Below, in pieces: positions 1-9,442 of a stretch of DNA of 64,000 nt (positions are counted from its first letter, which is position 1; every line of letters begins with the position of its first letter). The position numbers and the translations under genes are program-made. The stretch is from Rhizobium oryzihabitans. GTDB taxonomy: Bacteria > Pseudomonadota > Alphaproteobacteria > Rhizobiales > Rhizobiaceae. The DNA is taken from contig NZ_CP048632.1 of the NCBI RefSeq assembly GCF_010669145.1, positions 186,001 through 250,000 on the forward strand, written 5' to 3'. The notes beneath the pieces were generated by a model. The model was not told where the DNA came from and did not search any database. It worked only from the letters and a program-made list of their open reading frames with translations.

Positions 1-904
<904 letters not shown>

Positions 905-934
905 TCAGCATGAAGCTATAAGGATGCCTAATGA

Positions 935-1827
935 ATGCCGCAGGAGAACTTCAACGATCTGGCCGCCTTCGTCACGGTGGCGCGCGAGCAGAGCTTTACC
1001 CGGGCGGCCGTCAAGCTGGGTGTCTCGCAGTCCGCGTTGAGCCAGACGGTGCGCGGCCTTGAAGAGCGGCTGGGCCTGAGGTTGTTGACGAGAACGACGA
1101 GGCGCGTTTCACCCACGGCCGCCGGTGAGCGTCTGCTTCAGACAGCAGGTCCAAGGTTCGACGAGATTCAGTCCGAGCTTTCGGCACTGAGCGACATGCG
1201 GGATAAGCCCGCGGGCACAGTGCGCATCACGGCGGGGGAACATGCCGCCATTTCCGTCCTTGCGCCAGCGCTGGACAAAATCCTTCCGAATTACCCTGAT
1301 ATCAATGTCGAGATTACCGTCGATTACGGGCTGACGGATATCGTTGCGGAGCGTTACGACGCCGGCGTGCGGCTCGGCGAGCAACTTGCGAAGGACATGA
1401 TCGCGGTCAAGATCGCCCCGAAATGCGCATGGCCGTGGTGGGTGCGCCATCCTATTTCCGGCAGAACCCCTGGCCAGAGGTGCCCGAGGATCTGACGGCG
1501 CATAATTGCATCCAGATACGCATGCCGACCTACGGCAACATCCTTTTCTGGGAGTTCGAAAAGGATGGCCATGAACTCAAGGTGAGAGTGGAAGGGCAAC
1601 TCGTCTTCAACAACATCGCCATGCGCCTCGATGCCGCGAAACGGGGTCTTGGCCTTGCCTATATGCCTGAGGACATCGTTGCGGAGGATATCGCGAAGGG
1701 AACGCTGATCCGGGTTCTCGAAGATTGGTGCGCGCCTTTTTCCGGCTACCATCTTTATTATCCAAATCGGCGTCACGCGTCTCCGGCTTTCGCACTCGTG
1801 GTGGACGCGCTGCGATATCGCGGATAA
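935..1827 (+). pseudogene. LysR-family transcriptional regulator, frameshifted
   Basis: LysR-type regulator. An N-terminal winged helix-turn-helix (about residues 5-65, including SQSALSQTVRGLEERLG) is followed by a substrate-binding domain. The frame breaks near 1416-1423: the first frame reads to 1495, while the rest of the effector domain, from EMRMAVVGAPSYF to the natural stop at 1827, lies in the -1 frame. Five C instead of four at the CCCC just before GAAATG would restore one protein of 297 residues, the normal family length. It lies between a divergent aldo/keto reductase and the exported-enzyme run starting at 1948, so it is the likely regulator of both. Whether the break is real or a sequence error is open; error is favoured because five other genes here show the same defect. 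Confidence 0.85.
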
Positions 1828-1947
1828 CGCCCTAATGAACTAAAAGTGATTGATAAGCGGAGCTAATGGCTTCAATCGTAAATGGGTATCTAATCACCGG
1901 AATGCCGGTCGCGTAGCCTTCTTTCAACGTCATGTTGTGAGAGAGCC

Positions 1948-3033
1948 ATGCCAAGAATTTTTACCAAAACCATTTCAGTCTTCATATTTTCCGCCATTGC
2001 CGCGTCTTCGAGCGTCGCGTTTGCGCAGACCGCGACAAAGGCCGAGCCGTTTGTCATTGAGCAGCAGGGCAGCTTCGCGGTTGGCGGCACGGTGTCGAGC
2101 AAGCCCGGCACCTATAATAACAACGCGCCGACGGCCGAAGGCCAGACGCTGCATGGCGACCATGCCTATGTGTTCCATCAGGTTCCACAAAACCCGAAGC
2201 CGCTGCCGATCGTCATGCTGCATGGCGCATTTCAGTCGGGACGGAGCTGGGAGACGACGCCTGACGGTCGCGAAGGTTTTCAGAATATCTTCCTGCGCCG
2301 TGGCTACTCCACCTACCTCGTCGACCAGCCGCGCCGAGGTCGCGCGGGCAACAGCACGGTCGCAACGACGATCGAGCCGACGCCCTACGACCAGCTGTTC
2401 TTCGACCAGTTCCGCATCGGCAAGTGGCCGAACTATTTTGACAACGCGCAATTCTCCCGTGATCCGGCAGCGCTCGACCAGTTCCTGCGCTCGGTCACGC
2501 CGAACACCGGGCCATACGACGCCAAGCTGATTTCGGATGCCATGTCGGCACTTTTTACCAAAACAGGACCCGGCATCCTGTTCACCCATTCGCAGGCAGG
2601 TGGTCCCGGCTGGCTGACGGCCATCAAGAACCCGAATGTGAAGGGCATCGTGGCGCTGGAGCCCGGCAGTGGTTTCATCTTCCCGGAAGGTGAGGTGCCT
2701 GCTGAAATGCCGAGTGCCGCCGGCACGCTGAAGGCTGAGGCCGTGCCTGTTGCCGACTTCGAGAAGCTGACACGCCTGCCGATCGTCATTTATTACGGCG
2801 ACAATTTCCCGACCGAACCGACCACGGAGCGTGGACAGGACAACTGGCGTGTAAGGCTGGCCATGGCGAAGCTGTGGGTGGAGACAGTCAATAAGCATGG
2901 CGGCGATGCAGCGCTTGTCCACCTGCCGGAGATCGGCATCAAGGGCGGCACGCATTTCCTGATGTCGGACCAGAACAATGTCGAGATTGCCGACCAGATC
3001 TCGAAGTTCCTCGCCGACAAGAAGCTGGACTGA
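1948..3033 (+). CDS. Secreted alpha/beta hydrolase
   Basis: Alpha/beta-hydrolase fold protein of 361 residues with a Sec signal peptide ending near AFAQ (residue 27), so it should act in the periplasm. The oxyanion-hole region is MLHGAF (about residue 90). The nucleophile elbow is THSQAGG with Ser215, a variant of the usual GxSxG with Thr in the first position. A plausible catalytic His is in GGTHFLMSD near the C-terminus. The substrate is unknown; esterases and lactonases share this fold. It is the first gene of a tightly packed run reaching 6395, with 77 bp to the next gene, and a LysR gene just upstream. No recognised experimental homologue. Confidence 0.85.
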   Translation: MPRIFTKTISVFIFSAIAASSSVAFAQTATKAEPFVIEQQGSFAVGGTVSSKPGTYNNNAPTAEGQTLHGDHAYVFHQVPQNPKPLPIVMLHGAFQSGRSWETTPDGREGFQNIFLRRGYSTYLVDQPRRGRAGNSTVATTIEPTPYDQLFFDQFRIGKWPNYFDNAQFSRDPAALDQFLRSVTPNTGPYDAKLISDAMSALFTKTGPGILFTHSQAGGPGWLTAIKNPNVKGIVALEPGSGFIFPEGEVPAEMPSAAGTLKAEAVPVADFEKLTRLPIVIYYGDNFPTEPTTERGQDNWRVRLAMAKLWVETVNKHGGDAALVHLPEIGIKGGTHFLMSDQNNVEIADQISKFLADKKLD

Positions 3034-3110
3034 AGCACGGGTGCGTTCGCGTGAAACTGCCGTTGCGCGCATCCCCATCAGACCATTTCCGATCAACAAG
3101 GAGCCTGACG

Positions 3111-4211
3111 ATGGCGAATGATATCATTAACGGAAAGAGACGCGAGTTCCTCGGAGCGTCGGCTCTCTTCATCTCCGGTGCAATGTTAGGAGTGTCAACC
3201 ATGACGACGACCCAAGCTGCCGCAGCCGACTACAGGCAGAACCCTTTCACGCTTGCTTATGATGGGGCGATCACCAAAAACGAACCCGGCAAGGTGAACA
3301 TCCACCCGGTGACATACAGGCTGAACAGCCTCGACATCGTCGCCAACGTCTATACTCCGGCCAATTACGATCCCGGCAAGACGTATCCTGCCATCGTGCT
3401 TGCGCATCCGAATGGCGGCGTGAAGGAGCAGACGACCGGCCTCTACGCCCAGCGTCTGGCCGAACGGGGCTTTATCACCATTTCGGCCGATGCCGCCTAT
3501 CAGGGTGGCAGCGGCGGCACGCCACGCAGCGTCGACAAGCCCCAGAACCGCATCGAGGACATCCACGGGATGGCGGACTTCATCAGCGGCTTCCCCGGCG
3601 TGGATACGGCGCGTCTGGGGCTGCTCGGCATCTGCGGCGGTGGCGGTTACTCGCTGGCGGCGGCCAAGACCGACAAGCGTTTTAGGGCGGTGGCGACGCT
3701 CAGCATGTTCAACTCCGGGCGCGTGCGCCGCAACGGCTTCAAGGACAGCCAGATGGATACGATCCAGAAGCGGCTGCAGCAGGCCTCTTTGGCCCGGGCG
3801 CAGGAAGCGGCCGGTGGCGACGTTCTTTATGCCGGCGACGCGAACCTCACGGATGCGCAGATCGAGGCTCTGCCCTTCGATCTCTATCGGCAGGGCTATC
3901 ACTACTACTGGCGAACCAACGCGCATCCGGGCTCGACCTTCAAATATACGATGAGCAGCCTGATGGACCTGATGCGCTGGGATGCGACGGACGAACTCGA
4001 ACTCATCGACGTTCCGCTGTTGATGATTGCCGGTAGTGAAGCAGACACGCTTTACCTAACGGAAGATGCTTTCGCCAAGGCTACCGGCACGAAGGACAAG
4101 GAACTCTTCCTGATCAGGGGCGCAAAGCATATCGAGACCTATTGGGTGCCCGAATATGTGCAGGCGGCGCTTGACAAGCTCACACCGTTCTTCGGCCGGA
4201 CGCTGGCCTAA
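3111..4211 (+). CDS. Tat-exported alpha/beta hydrolase with Cys nucleophile
   Basis: Alpha/beta-hydrolase of the dienelactone-hydrolase-like superfamily, 366 residues from the ATG at 3111, which has AAGGAG a few bases upstream; an earlier in-frame ATG at 3051 lacks this. The N-terminus holds a twin-arginine pattern, KRREFLGAS at residues 9-17, then a hydrophobic stretch and an Ala-rich cleavage region near residue 38. This suggests export by the Tat system, hence folding in the cytoplasm, perhaps with a bound ligand. The nucleophile elbow is GICGGGGY with Cys175 in the serine position, as in dienelactone hydrolases. A candidate catalytic His lies in GAKHIETYW near the C-terminus. Second gene of the exported-enzyme run; substrate unknown. 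Confidence 0.85.
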   Translation: MANDIINGKRREFLGASALFISGAMLGVSTMTTTQAAAADYRQNPFTLAYDGAITKNEPGKVNIHPVTYRLNSLDIVANVYTPANYDPGKTYPAIVLAHPNGGVKEQTTGLYAQRLAERGFITISADAAYQGGSGGTPRSVDKPQNRIEDIHGMADFISGFPGVDTARLGLLGICGGGGYSLAAAKTDKRFRAVATLSMFNSGRVRRNGFKDSQMDTIQKRLQQASLARAQEAAGGDVLYAGDANLTDAQIEALPFDLYRQGYHYYWRTNAHPGSTFKYTMSSLMDLMRWDATDELELIDVPLLMIAGSEADTLYLTEDAFAKATGTKDKELFLIRGAKHIETYWVPEYVQAALDKLTPFFGRTLA

Positions 4212-4330
4212 GACCGTCAACGACGGTTTATCCACCCTTCATCCAAATCCAGGTTTCGTGGCGGCACCGGGCATCTCGATGCCTGTCGTTGCGTGCGAGT
4301 CTGCTACACAAGCCATCCAAGGAGTTCCCT

Positions 4331-4753
4331 TTGAAACGACCTACCAAGAGCCTCTTTCTCGCAACGGGTATCACTCTCATTCTCGGTTCGATCACCATGA
4401 CAAACGCCCAGACAGCAACGCCTTCGGCACAGCCGGAAAAGCAGCAGACGCGCGCCCAGCAATTGATGGGCGATACCGCACCGAAACTGGCCGAACTCAC
4501 CGACGGGGTTCTCTACAGCGACATATGGGAACGCCCCGAAATATCCAAACGTGACCGAAGCCTCGTGACAATCACGGCGCTGATCGCGCTCAATCGTCCT
4601 GACCAGCTTCGCTCCCATATCCGTCTCGGCCTGCAGAACGGGCTGACGAAGGAGGAGATCGTCGAAACCATCACCCATATGGCTTTTTATTCGGGCTGGC
4701 CGAGCGGCGTTTCCGCAGTCGCGGTCGCCAAAGATGTGTTTGCGGAGAAATAA
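4331..4753 (+). CDS. Exported carboxymuconolactone-decarboxylase-like protein
   Basis: Small all-helical protein of the carboxymuconolactone decarboxylase / AhpD-like family, 140 residues. A TTG start at 4331 is chosen because CCAAGGAG sits 7 bases upstream and the product then begins with a clean signal peptide ending near TNAQ (residue 27); an upstream ATG at 4289 would spoil that leader. The conserved core is visible from ERPEISKRDRSLVTI through QLRSHIRLGLQNG to THMAFYSGWP. It lacks the CxxC of AhpD, so a peroxidase role is unlikely. Export is unusual for this family. It sits 3 bp before the cupin gene, so the two are surely cotranscribed. Confidence 0.85.
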   Translation: MKRPTKSLFLATGITLILGSITMTNAQTATPSAQPEKQQTRAQQLMGDTAPKLAELTDGVLYSDIWERPEISKRDRSLVTITALIALNRPDQLRSHIRLGLQNGLTKEEIVETITHMAFYSGWPSGVSAVAVAKDVFAEK

Positions 4754-4756
4754 GCC

Positions 4757-5245
4757 ATGAACACAAAATCGATGATCACCGCCGCCATGGCCCTTGGCGC
4801 CACGACTGCTTTTGCCGAACCGGACCGTGCCATAACGGTGACCCGTTTCGGCAATGAGGCGACGACTATGGGGTCGCCGGACTATTTTACCGGTTCCGTC
4901 AAGGTGCAGTCACGCTTCCAGACCCCACCGCCCGCTCGCGTCGGCGGGGGTCTCGTCTCCTTCGAACCCGCCGCCCGCACCGCGTGGCATACACATCCTC
5001 TGGGTCAGACACTGATCGTGACGGAGGGTGAGGGCCGCGTCCAGCACTGGGATGGCGACATTCAGGAAATCGGACCCGGAGACGTCGTCTGGATCCCTCC
5101 GGGCGTCAAACACTGGCACGGCGCATCACCGGAATACGGGATGTCGCATATCGCCGTGGCGGAAGCCCTTGATGGAAAGACCGTCGAGTGGATGGAACAC
5201 GTGACCGACGAGCAATACGCCAAGACGGATGGAGGCATGGATTGA
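4757..5245 (+). CDS. Exported cupin of the mandelonitrile-lyase type
   Basis: Single-domain cupin, 162 residues, with a signal peptide ending near AFAE (residue 21). The metal site is explicit: His78 and His80 in AWHTHPLGQ, Gln84 and His119 in KHWHG. The whole core, including FEPAARTAWHTHPLGQT and MEHVTDEQY at the end, resembles the manganese cupins described as bacterial (R)-hydroxynitrile lyases, whose natural substrates remain unclear. That similarity is from memory of the family, not a search. Most relatives are cytosolic; the leader here suggests periplasmic action with the adjacent exported enzymes. Its stop codon overlaps the TTG start of the next gene. Confidence 0.87.
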   Translation: MNTKSMITAAMALGATTAFAEPDRAITVTRFGNEATTMGSPDYFTGSVKVQSRFQTPPPARVGGGLVSFEPAARTAWHTHPLGQTLIVTEGEGRVQHWDGDIQEIGPGDVVWIPPGVKHWHGASPEYGMSHIAVAEALDGKTVEWMEHVTDEQYAKTDGGMD

Positions 5246-5715
5246 ATAAAGTCATGCAGATGGCGGGCGCCGCCGCCTTCGTAACAAGCGCCGTATTCCT
5301 CGTCGGCATGCAGGTCCGCGCCGAGCCGACCCGTGCGACGATGCCTGACATCGGCAAGCTCATACACTATACGACGGTGGAGCGGGGTGAGGTTACCGAG
5401 CATATCATGACCACCCGCGAGGCGATCGAGGCCGTCAAGCGCGGCGATCCCATTCCCAACGGCACCCACGTGGCGCTCGTCGACTATCGCGGCGGCAAGG
5501 TCTTCCGTTATTTCATCATGGAGAAAGGCGAGGGCTGGGGACAGGACTACGACGAGAACCGCCGCACCGCCGACTGGCAGTTCCAGTGGTTCAAGCCGGA
5601 TGGCACGATCAACATGGAGGAGAACACCGCCCGCTGTCAGCGCTGTCACACCTCACGGTCCGACAGGGACTTTCTCTACACGTTCAACGACATGCGCCGG
5701 TTCGAACTGAAATGA
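5242..5715 (+). CDS. Cytochrome P460-family periplasmic protein
   Basis: Exported haem protein of the cytochrome P460-like family, 157 residues. The TTG start at 5242 overlaps the cupin stop (TTGA) and has GGAGG about 8 bases upstream, which suggests translational coupling; ATG at 5254 is an alternative. A signal peptide ends near VRAE (residue 28). A single c-type haem site CQRCH is at residues 132-136, followed by FLYTFNDMRRF. P460 proteins bind a modified haem and oxidise small nitrogen compounds in ammonia oxidisers, but most relatives are uncharacterised. Here it may carry electrons from the exported enzymes to the DUF4405 protein encoded next, whose start overlaps its stop. Confidence 0.82.
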   Translation: MNKVMQMAGAAAFVTSAVFLVGMQVRAEPTRATMPDIGKLIHYTTVERGEVTEHIMTTREAIEAVKRGDPIPNGTHVALVDYRGGKVFRYFIMEKGEGWGQDYDENRRTADWQFQWFKPDGTINMEENTARCQRCHTSRSDRDFLYTFNDMRRFELK

Positions 5716-6395
5716 ACGGCGTCCTGCGGTTTCGTCTGGTGCTCGATCTCATCGCCGTCGGTCTGATTATTGCCTGCCTTGCCTATTGGTGGCTCGACAA
5801 TCTCTCGCATGAACTGTTCGGGGCGGCGCTTTTCACGCTGGTCATCGTCCACAACGTCTTCAATCGTCGCTGGTATGGCGGCGTGACGAAACGGAGGCTG
5901 GATGCCGTCCGCATTGTCAATCTGGTGACGATTGCAAGCCTTGCAATCGCGATGACGATCATGCTCGTGACCAGCCTGCTGATATCCCGCGACCTCTTGC
6001 CCTTCACTTCGATGGGCGGCGCTTTCGCCGTCCGGGAAATCCATATGTTTGCGGGATACTGGGTTCTGCTCATCATCGCCATCCATCTCGGGACGCGCTG
6101 GCAGGTGGTGATGAGCGTCGGCCGTGGACTGGTTGGCGTTTCAGACGCGAGTTCCTTTCGGACCGCCATTCTGCGGCTGATGTCGCTCGCAGTGGCGGTT
6201 TGGGGAATAAGAAGCTCTTTCGAGATGGCGTTCGGGCGGAAGTTGATGCTGAGCTATTCGCTGGACATGTGGGATTTCAACGAGTCGACGCTCGAATTTT
6301 TCGTGAATTATGCCTCGATAGTCGGCTTGTATGCCGCCATCACCCATTACGGCTTGAGGCTGATTTCCATGCGCTCCGGAGCGCCGGCAAGGTAA
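5712..6395 (+). CDS. DUF4405 cytochrome b-like membrane protein
   Basis: Integral membrane protein of 227 residues with several hydrophobic helices and paired histidines in the pattern of DUF4405 and related four-helix cytochromes b: HELFGAALFTLVIVHNVF in the second helix region and REIHMFAGYWVLLIIAIHLG in a later one. Such proteins bind haem in the inner membrane and pass electrons between periplasmic partners and the quinone pool. Its ATG overlaps the stop of the P460 gene, so the pair is coupled. Role as redox partner of the P460 protein is inference from this arrangement. It ends the six-gene run; a tRNA on the opposite strand follows. Confidence 0.8.
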   Translation: MNGVLRFRLVLDLIAVGLIIACLAYWWLDNLSHELFGAALFTLVIVHNVFNRRWYGGVTKRRLDAVRIVNLVTIASLAIAMTIMLVTSLLISRDLLPFTSMGGAFAVREIHMFAGYWVLLIIAIHLGTRWQVVMSVGRGLVGVSDASSFRTAILRLMSLAVAVWGIRSSFEMAFGRKLMLSYSLDMWDFNESTLEFFVNYASIVGLYAAITHYGLRLISMRSGAPAR

Positions 6396-6469
6396 CCGCA
6401 TCGGAAACGATCGGCGCATTCTGCCCAGATATCCGAGCAGACTTTCTCATCAGTTTTTTCAAGGGAAGG

Positions 6470-6546
6470 TGGCGACCCCTGCAGGACTCGAACCTGCGAC
6501 CTACTGCTTAGAAGGCAGTTGCTCTATCCAGTTGAGCTAAGGGGCC
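6470..6546 (-). tRNA. tRNA-Arg (anticodon TCT)
   Basis: Cloverleaf on the reverse strand. The acceptor stem GGCCCCT pairs with AGGGGTC (one G-T pair), the D-arm begins TAGCTC, the anticodon stem is ACTGC/GCAGT with loop CTTCTAA, and the T-arm contains GGTTCGAGTCC. The 3' CCA is encoded. Length is 77 nt. Confidence 0.95.
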
Positions 6547-6588
6547 GTCATGCCGGGCAGGGATGCTCCGGTCTAAAGTCGTCTTGTT

Positions 6589-6894
6589 TCAGTGCGTCCA
6601 GGGCTGGGTGCGGTTGAAACGGAAATTGTCGGTATAGGAAACCACCTTGCGGGTCGCTTCCTTCGGCTGGATGACGCGGTATTCGATGCCCTTGCGCTGC
6701 GCATAGGCTTCGGCCTGTTCCTGCGTCTCGAATGTCAGCTTGACCTGCTGCTTCATGTCGGAGGTGGACGTGTATCCCATGATCGGATCGATCTTGCGCG
6801 GAACTTCGGCGTCGAATTCCAGAACCCAGACATTGGTTTTCGCCTTGCCGGATTGCATGGCGGTTTTTGCAGGGCGGTAAATCTTCGCAGACAT
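6589..6894 (-). CDS. ETC complex I subunit, NDUFS4 family
   Basis: Small accessory subunit of NADH:ubiquinone oxidoreductase (101 residues), homologous to mitochondrial NDUFS4/18 kDa and typical of alphaproteobacteria. The start at MSAKIYRP fits the family; an upstream in-frame ATG at 6969 would add 25 unlikely residues. Recognisable features are the start KIYRPAKTAMQSG, the central WVLEFD, and the segment LTFETQEQAEAYAQRKGIEY before a C-terminus rich in basic and aromatic residues. It is soluble with no leader and should bind the peripheral arm of complex I on the cytoplasmic side. It stands alone, far from any nuo operon, between two tRNA genes. Confidence 0.88.
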   Translation of the reverse strand: MSAKIYRPAKTAMQSGKAKTNVWVLEFDAEVPRKIDPIMGYTSTSDMKQQVKLTFETQEQAEAYAQRKGIEYRVIQPKEATRKVVSYTDNFRFNRTQPWTH

Positions 6895-7161
6895 GTCGAA
6901 ACTGCTCCGGTTGGGCGGTGGGGCACAACACCCCAGATTACTCTTCACGTACCTGAATAGAATAACCAAATCGTGTCAGGAACGCTGAAATTTGAAATGG
7001 ACCGACTTCATGTGAGAGTCAAGACGATTATCCCTTGCCATCGCTTTGCTGCCCCGTGGCGCCAAGGCGCTTTTGGGCGATGGAGAGAATGGGCTGAACA
7101 AAGATGAATTTCCCTGTTGCGGAGTTTGGGTGAACCGTGTATTCCCCAGCCATCGCCTCGG

Positions 7162-7238
<77 letters not shown>

Positions 7239-7293
7239 TTTAAAGCAATATATCCGCTTGTCGGCGCAACCTCCTTAAAAGAAAAGCTTCCGT

Positions 7294-8436
7294 TCAGTCC
7301 GCTGATGGTCCGGCCAAAGTGCTCTCGGCTGTGCCGATCGTCATGACATTGCCGCGCCATGCGACCGCGCTGCCGATCCAGCTGCGCCCCCAGACAAAGG
7401 GCATGATCACGTCGCGCGCGATCATGGCCGGCAGGGTATAAAGAGAGACCGGCCACCGGTTGAGTGCTGTGAGCGCCAGCTCCGGGCCGTACATGATGGT
7501 GAGAACGGCGATGGCGGTGACGCTAAGATCGACGTCCGCGGCAAGGGCGGCGGCGAGCGCGAAGAGGAGCGGGGGCAGCGCGCCGGTGAGGATTTCCGGG
7601 GCGAAATATTGCGGGAAGGTCACGCGCCGCAGCCGCGCCCAGCGGGTCTGCCGCGACCAGATCTCGCCGGCATGACGCTGGCCGAGCGGCTGTTCGAAGG
7701 GGGCGGAGACCAGGTGCACGCTGCGGCCGGCATTTCTGACCAGCTTCGTCGAGGCGGCGTCCTCGGCGATTTCAGCGGCAAGCGCGCGAATGCCGCCATG
7801 CTCTTCCAGGAACGGCTTGTTCCACAACATCGATTTGCCCTGCGCAAAACCCATGCCGATCGCTTCGGCCGCATATTGCCAGCGGCCCTGTGAGCCGTTG
7901 AGGAAAGCGCACTCGACATGGGCCCAGAAGCCCGTCGGGCGGGAGCCGAGCGGCGGCGAGCAGACAAGCCCGCTATCCGGCCGCCAGGCTGACATCATGG
8001 TCGCGATATAGGATGGCGGCATCAGCACGTTCGAATCGGCCAGAATGACCCATTCGTGGCGGGCGGCGCGCCAGCCTTTCACGCAATTGTTCAGTTTCGG
8101 ATTGGCGCTGATGCGGTCATCACCGATGAGCAATTGCGCTGAAACCGCAGGCGAGGCGGCGCTGGCTTTGCGCACTTCCTCGATCACGGGATCGAGTTCG
8201 TCGGCAACGCAGAACAGCAGCTCGTAATCCGGCCAGTCGAGCTCAAAGGCGCGCGAGAGTGTCAACGGTGTGAAGTTTTCCACGCCACGCAGCGGCACTA
8301 CCAGCGAGACCGGCGGTTTTTGCCGAACAAGTGCGTTTTCCGTGTCACGTCTTGTCAGGCGCCAGCCGGCGAGAACAATCCCGAGAAGATTGAAGGCGAG
8401 GAGCAGAATTGCGCAAAGGGCAAAAACAGTTTCCAT
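7294..8436 (-). CDS. GT21-family lipid glycosyltransferase (ceramide glucosyltransferase-like)
   Basis: Membrane glycosyltransferase of 380 residues related to eukaryotic ceramide glucosyltransferase. An N-terminal membrane helix (residues about 3-26) is followed by a GT-A domain with the D1 region VADELD, the D2 motif ADSNV (Asp134), the D3 region AEDAAST and the signature RQTRW at 262-266. Hydrophobic helices follow near the C-terminus. Processive GT21 enzymes making glycosyl-diacylglycerols have been characterised from A. tumefaciens, so glycolipid synthesis from UDP-sugars is the likely role, possibly under phosphate limitation. ATG at 8436 is chosen because the product then opens with the membrane helix; a TTG at 8478 would add 14 residues. 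No operon partner is evident. Confidence 0.85.
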   Translation of the reverse strand: METVFALCAILLLAFNLLGIVLAGWRLTRRDTENALVRQKPPVSLVVPLRGVENFTPLTLSRAFELDWPDYELLFCVADELDPVIEEVRKASAASPAVSAQLLIGDDRISANPKLNNCVKGWRAARHEWVILADSNVLMPPSYIATMMSAWRPDSGLVCSPPLGSRPTGFWAHVECAFLNGSQGRWQYAAEAIGMGFAQGKSMLWNKPFLEEHGGIRALAAEIAEDAASTKLVRNAGRSVHLVSAPFEQPLGQRHAGEIWSRQTRWARLRRVTFPQYFAPEILTGALPPLLFALAAALAADVDLSVTAIAVLTIMYGPELALTALNRWPVSLYTLPAMIARDVIMPFVWGRSWIGSAVAWRGNVMTIGTAESTLAGPSAD

Positions 8437-8651
8437 GCTGGCCAGTTCCACTCCCAAGCTTTCGGCGATTTGCGCCAATCGATTCCATGGAATTCGTTCC
8501 TGCCGATTATAACGTTTGAGTGACAGTTACATGTCATCATCGGCAGGCGGGCAGGGTGCGCGGTGCGGGAAACGGCGCCGCAGCACCGATCCGGCGGCAA
8601 AGAAAAGCCCTTCGTGAAGAAGGGCAAAGTCATCATCGCAGCTAACGAACC

Positions 8652-8921
8652 TTAGTGGATGTTCAGGATATGCGCGTGACTGCTTGCGACGAGAAACGAT
8701 TCCCGCGCTTTTTCGATATCGCATTTTCCGGCGATCGCATCGAGGCAGTTCCTGCGCGCTTCCTCATATTCCGGGCCATGTTCCTCGGGCCAGCGGTACA
8801 TCAACATGTCCAGCGCCACCAGAGGGCTGTAAATCTCCACCGCTACGCAAAGCGGCAGATGGATCGCTACCGGCTTCATCCACGAGGCGTGGTGACACGG
8901 CTCCGTTCTGTTTATCAGCAT
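8652..8921 (-). CDS. DUF982 family protein
   Basis: Short protein of 89 residues matching DUF982, a family almost confined to Rhizobiales and usually present in many copies. The pattern is seen in LVALDMLMYRWPEEHGPEYE, the following ARRNCLDAIAGKCD, and AxxxFLVASSHAHI. The start at 8921 is preceded by GGAGGAG six bases upstream, a near-perfect ribosome binding site. No catalytic residues or membrane segments are seen. Function is unknown. It is a single gene between the glycosyltransferase and the BON-domain gene. Confidence 0.85.
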   Translation of the reverse strand: MLINRTEPCHHASWMKPVAIHLPLCVAVEIYSPLVALDMLMYRWPEEHGPEYEEARRNCLDAIAGKCDIEKARESFLVASSHAHILNIH

Positions 8922-9134
8922 GTCATTCTCCTCCCTGTTTCATGTCCCTTTCAGGCTGTTCTCTCTCCCATGCGCGAAATGCTCGCCTCACGAAATGGTT
9001 CCCGATCACCTAAAATGTGATCGGTCAGGGGGTTCCAATTTTCCAAGATGAATGGAAGATGAACGAAATGATGAACCGGAGATGAACAAAACCGCTATTG
9101 GCGCGTTGTAATGTCCATAAGAAGGAGAACGCAT

Positions 9135-9383
9135 ATGTTCAATTTGTCAGGCATTCAGGAAAGCTTCTTCGGAGACCGCATGGCTGGCGTATGTCAGGCG
9201 ATCACCTCTGCCCTGGCCTTCGAAACGGGACTTGAGAAGTCGCGTATTTCCGCAATCGTCGAAAATGACGTGATCTATCTGGAAGGCACGGCCGATTCGG
9301 TCGAGGCGATCGATATTGCCATCAACCTTGCCGCCTCCATCTCCAATTGCCGGATTTTGAGCCATATCGAGCCGGTATACTGA
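9135..9383 (+). CDS. Small BON-domain protein
   Basis: Protein of 82 residues made almost entirely of one BON-like domain (about residues 17-80): a helix around CQAITSALAFETGL, then the strand/helix unit ISAIVENDVIYLEGTADSVE, then a final helix. BON domains are thought to bind phospholipid or help osmotic protection, usually in exported proteins, but no leader is visible here, so this copy may be cytosolic. The ATG at 9135 has AAGGAG seven bases upstream, better than the in-frame ATG at 9111. It is monocistronic and followed by a good terminator. Confidence 0.8.
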   Translation: MFNLSGIQESFFGDRMAGVCQAITSALAFETGLEKSRISAIVENDVIYLEGTADSVEAIDIAINLAASISNCRILSHIEPVY

Positions 9384-9391
9384 TATTCTGC

Positions 9392-9421
9392 AAGCCGGGC
9401 GAAACGTCGTCCGGCTTTTTC
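9392..9421 (+). terminator. Rho-independent terminator of the BON gene
   Basis: Perfect 7-bp stem AAGCCGG/CCGGCTT around a 12-nt loop, running into TTT, starting 8 bases after the BON gene stop and before the convergent DUF192 gene. Confidence 0.75.
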
Positions 9422-9442
9422 AGACACCATAACGCGGCAATG

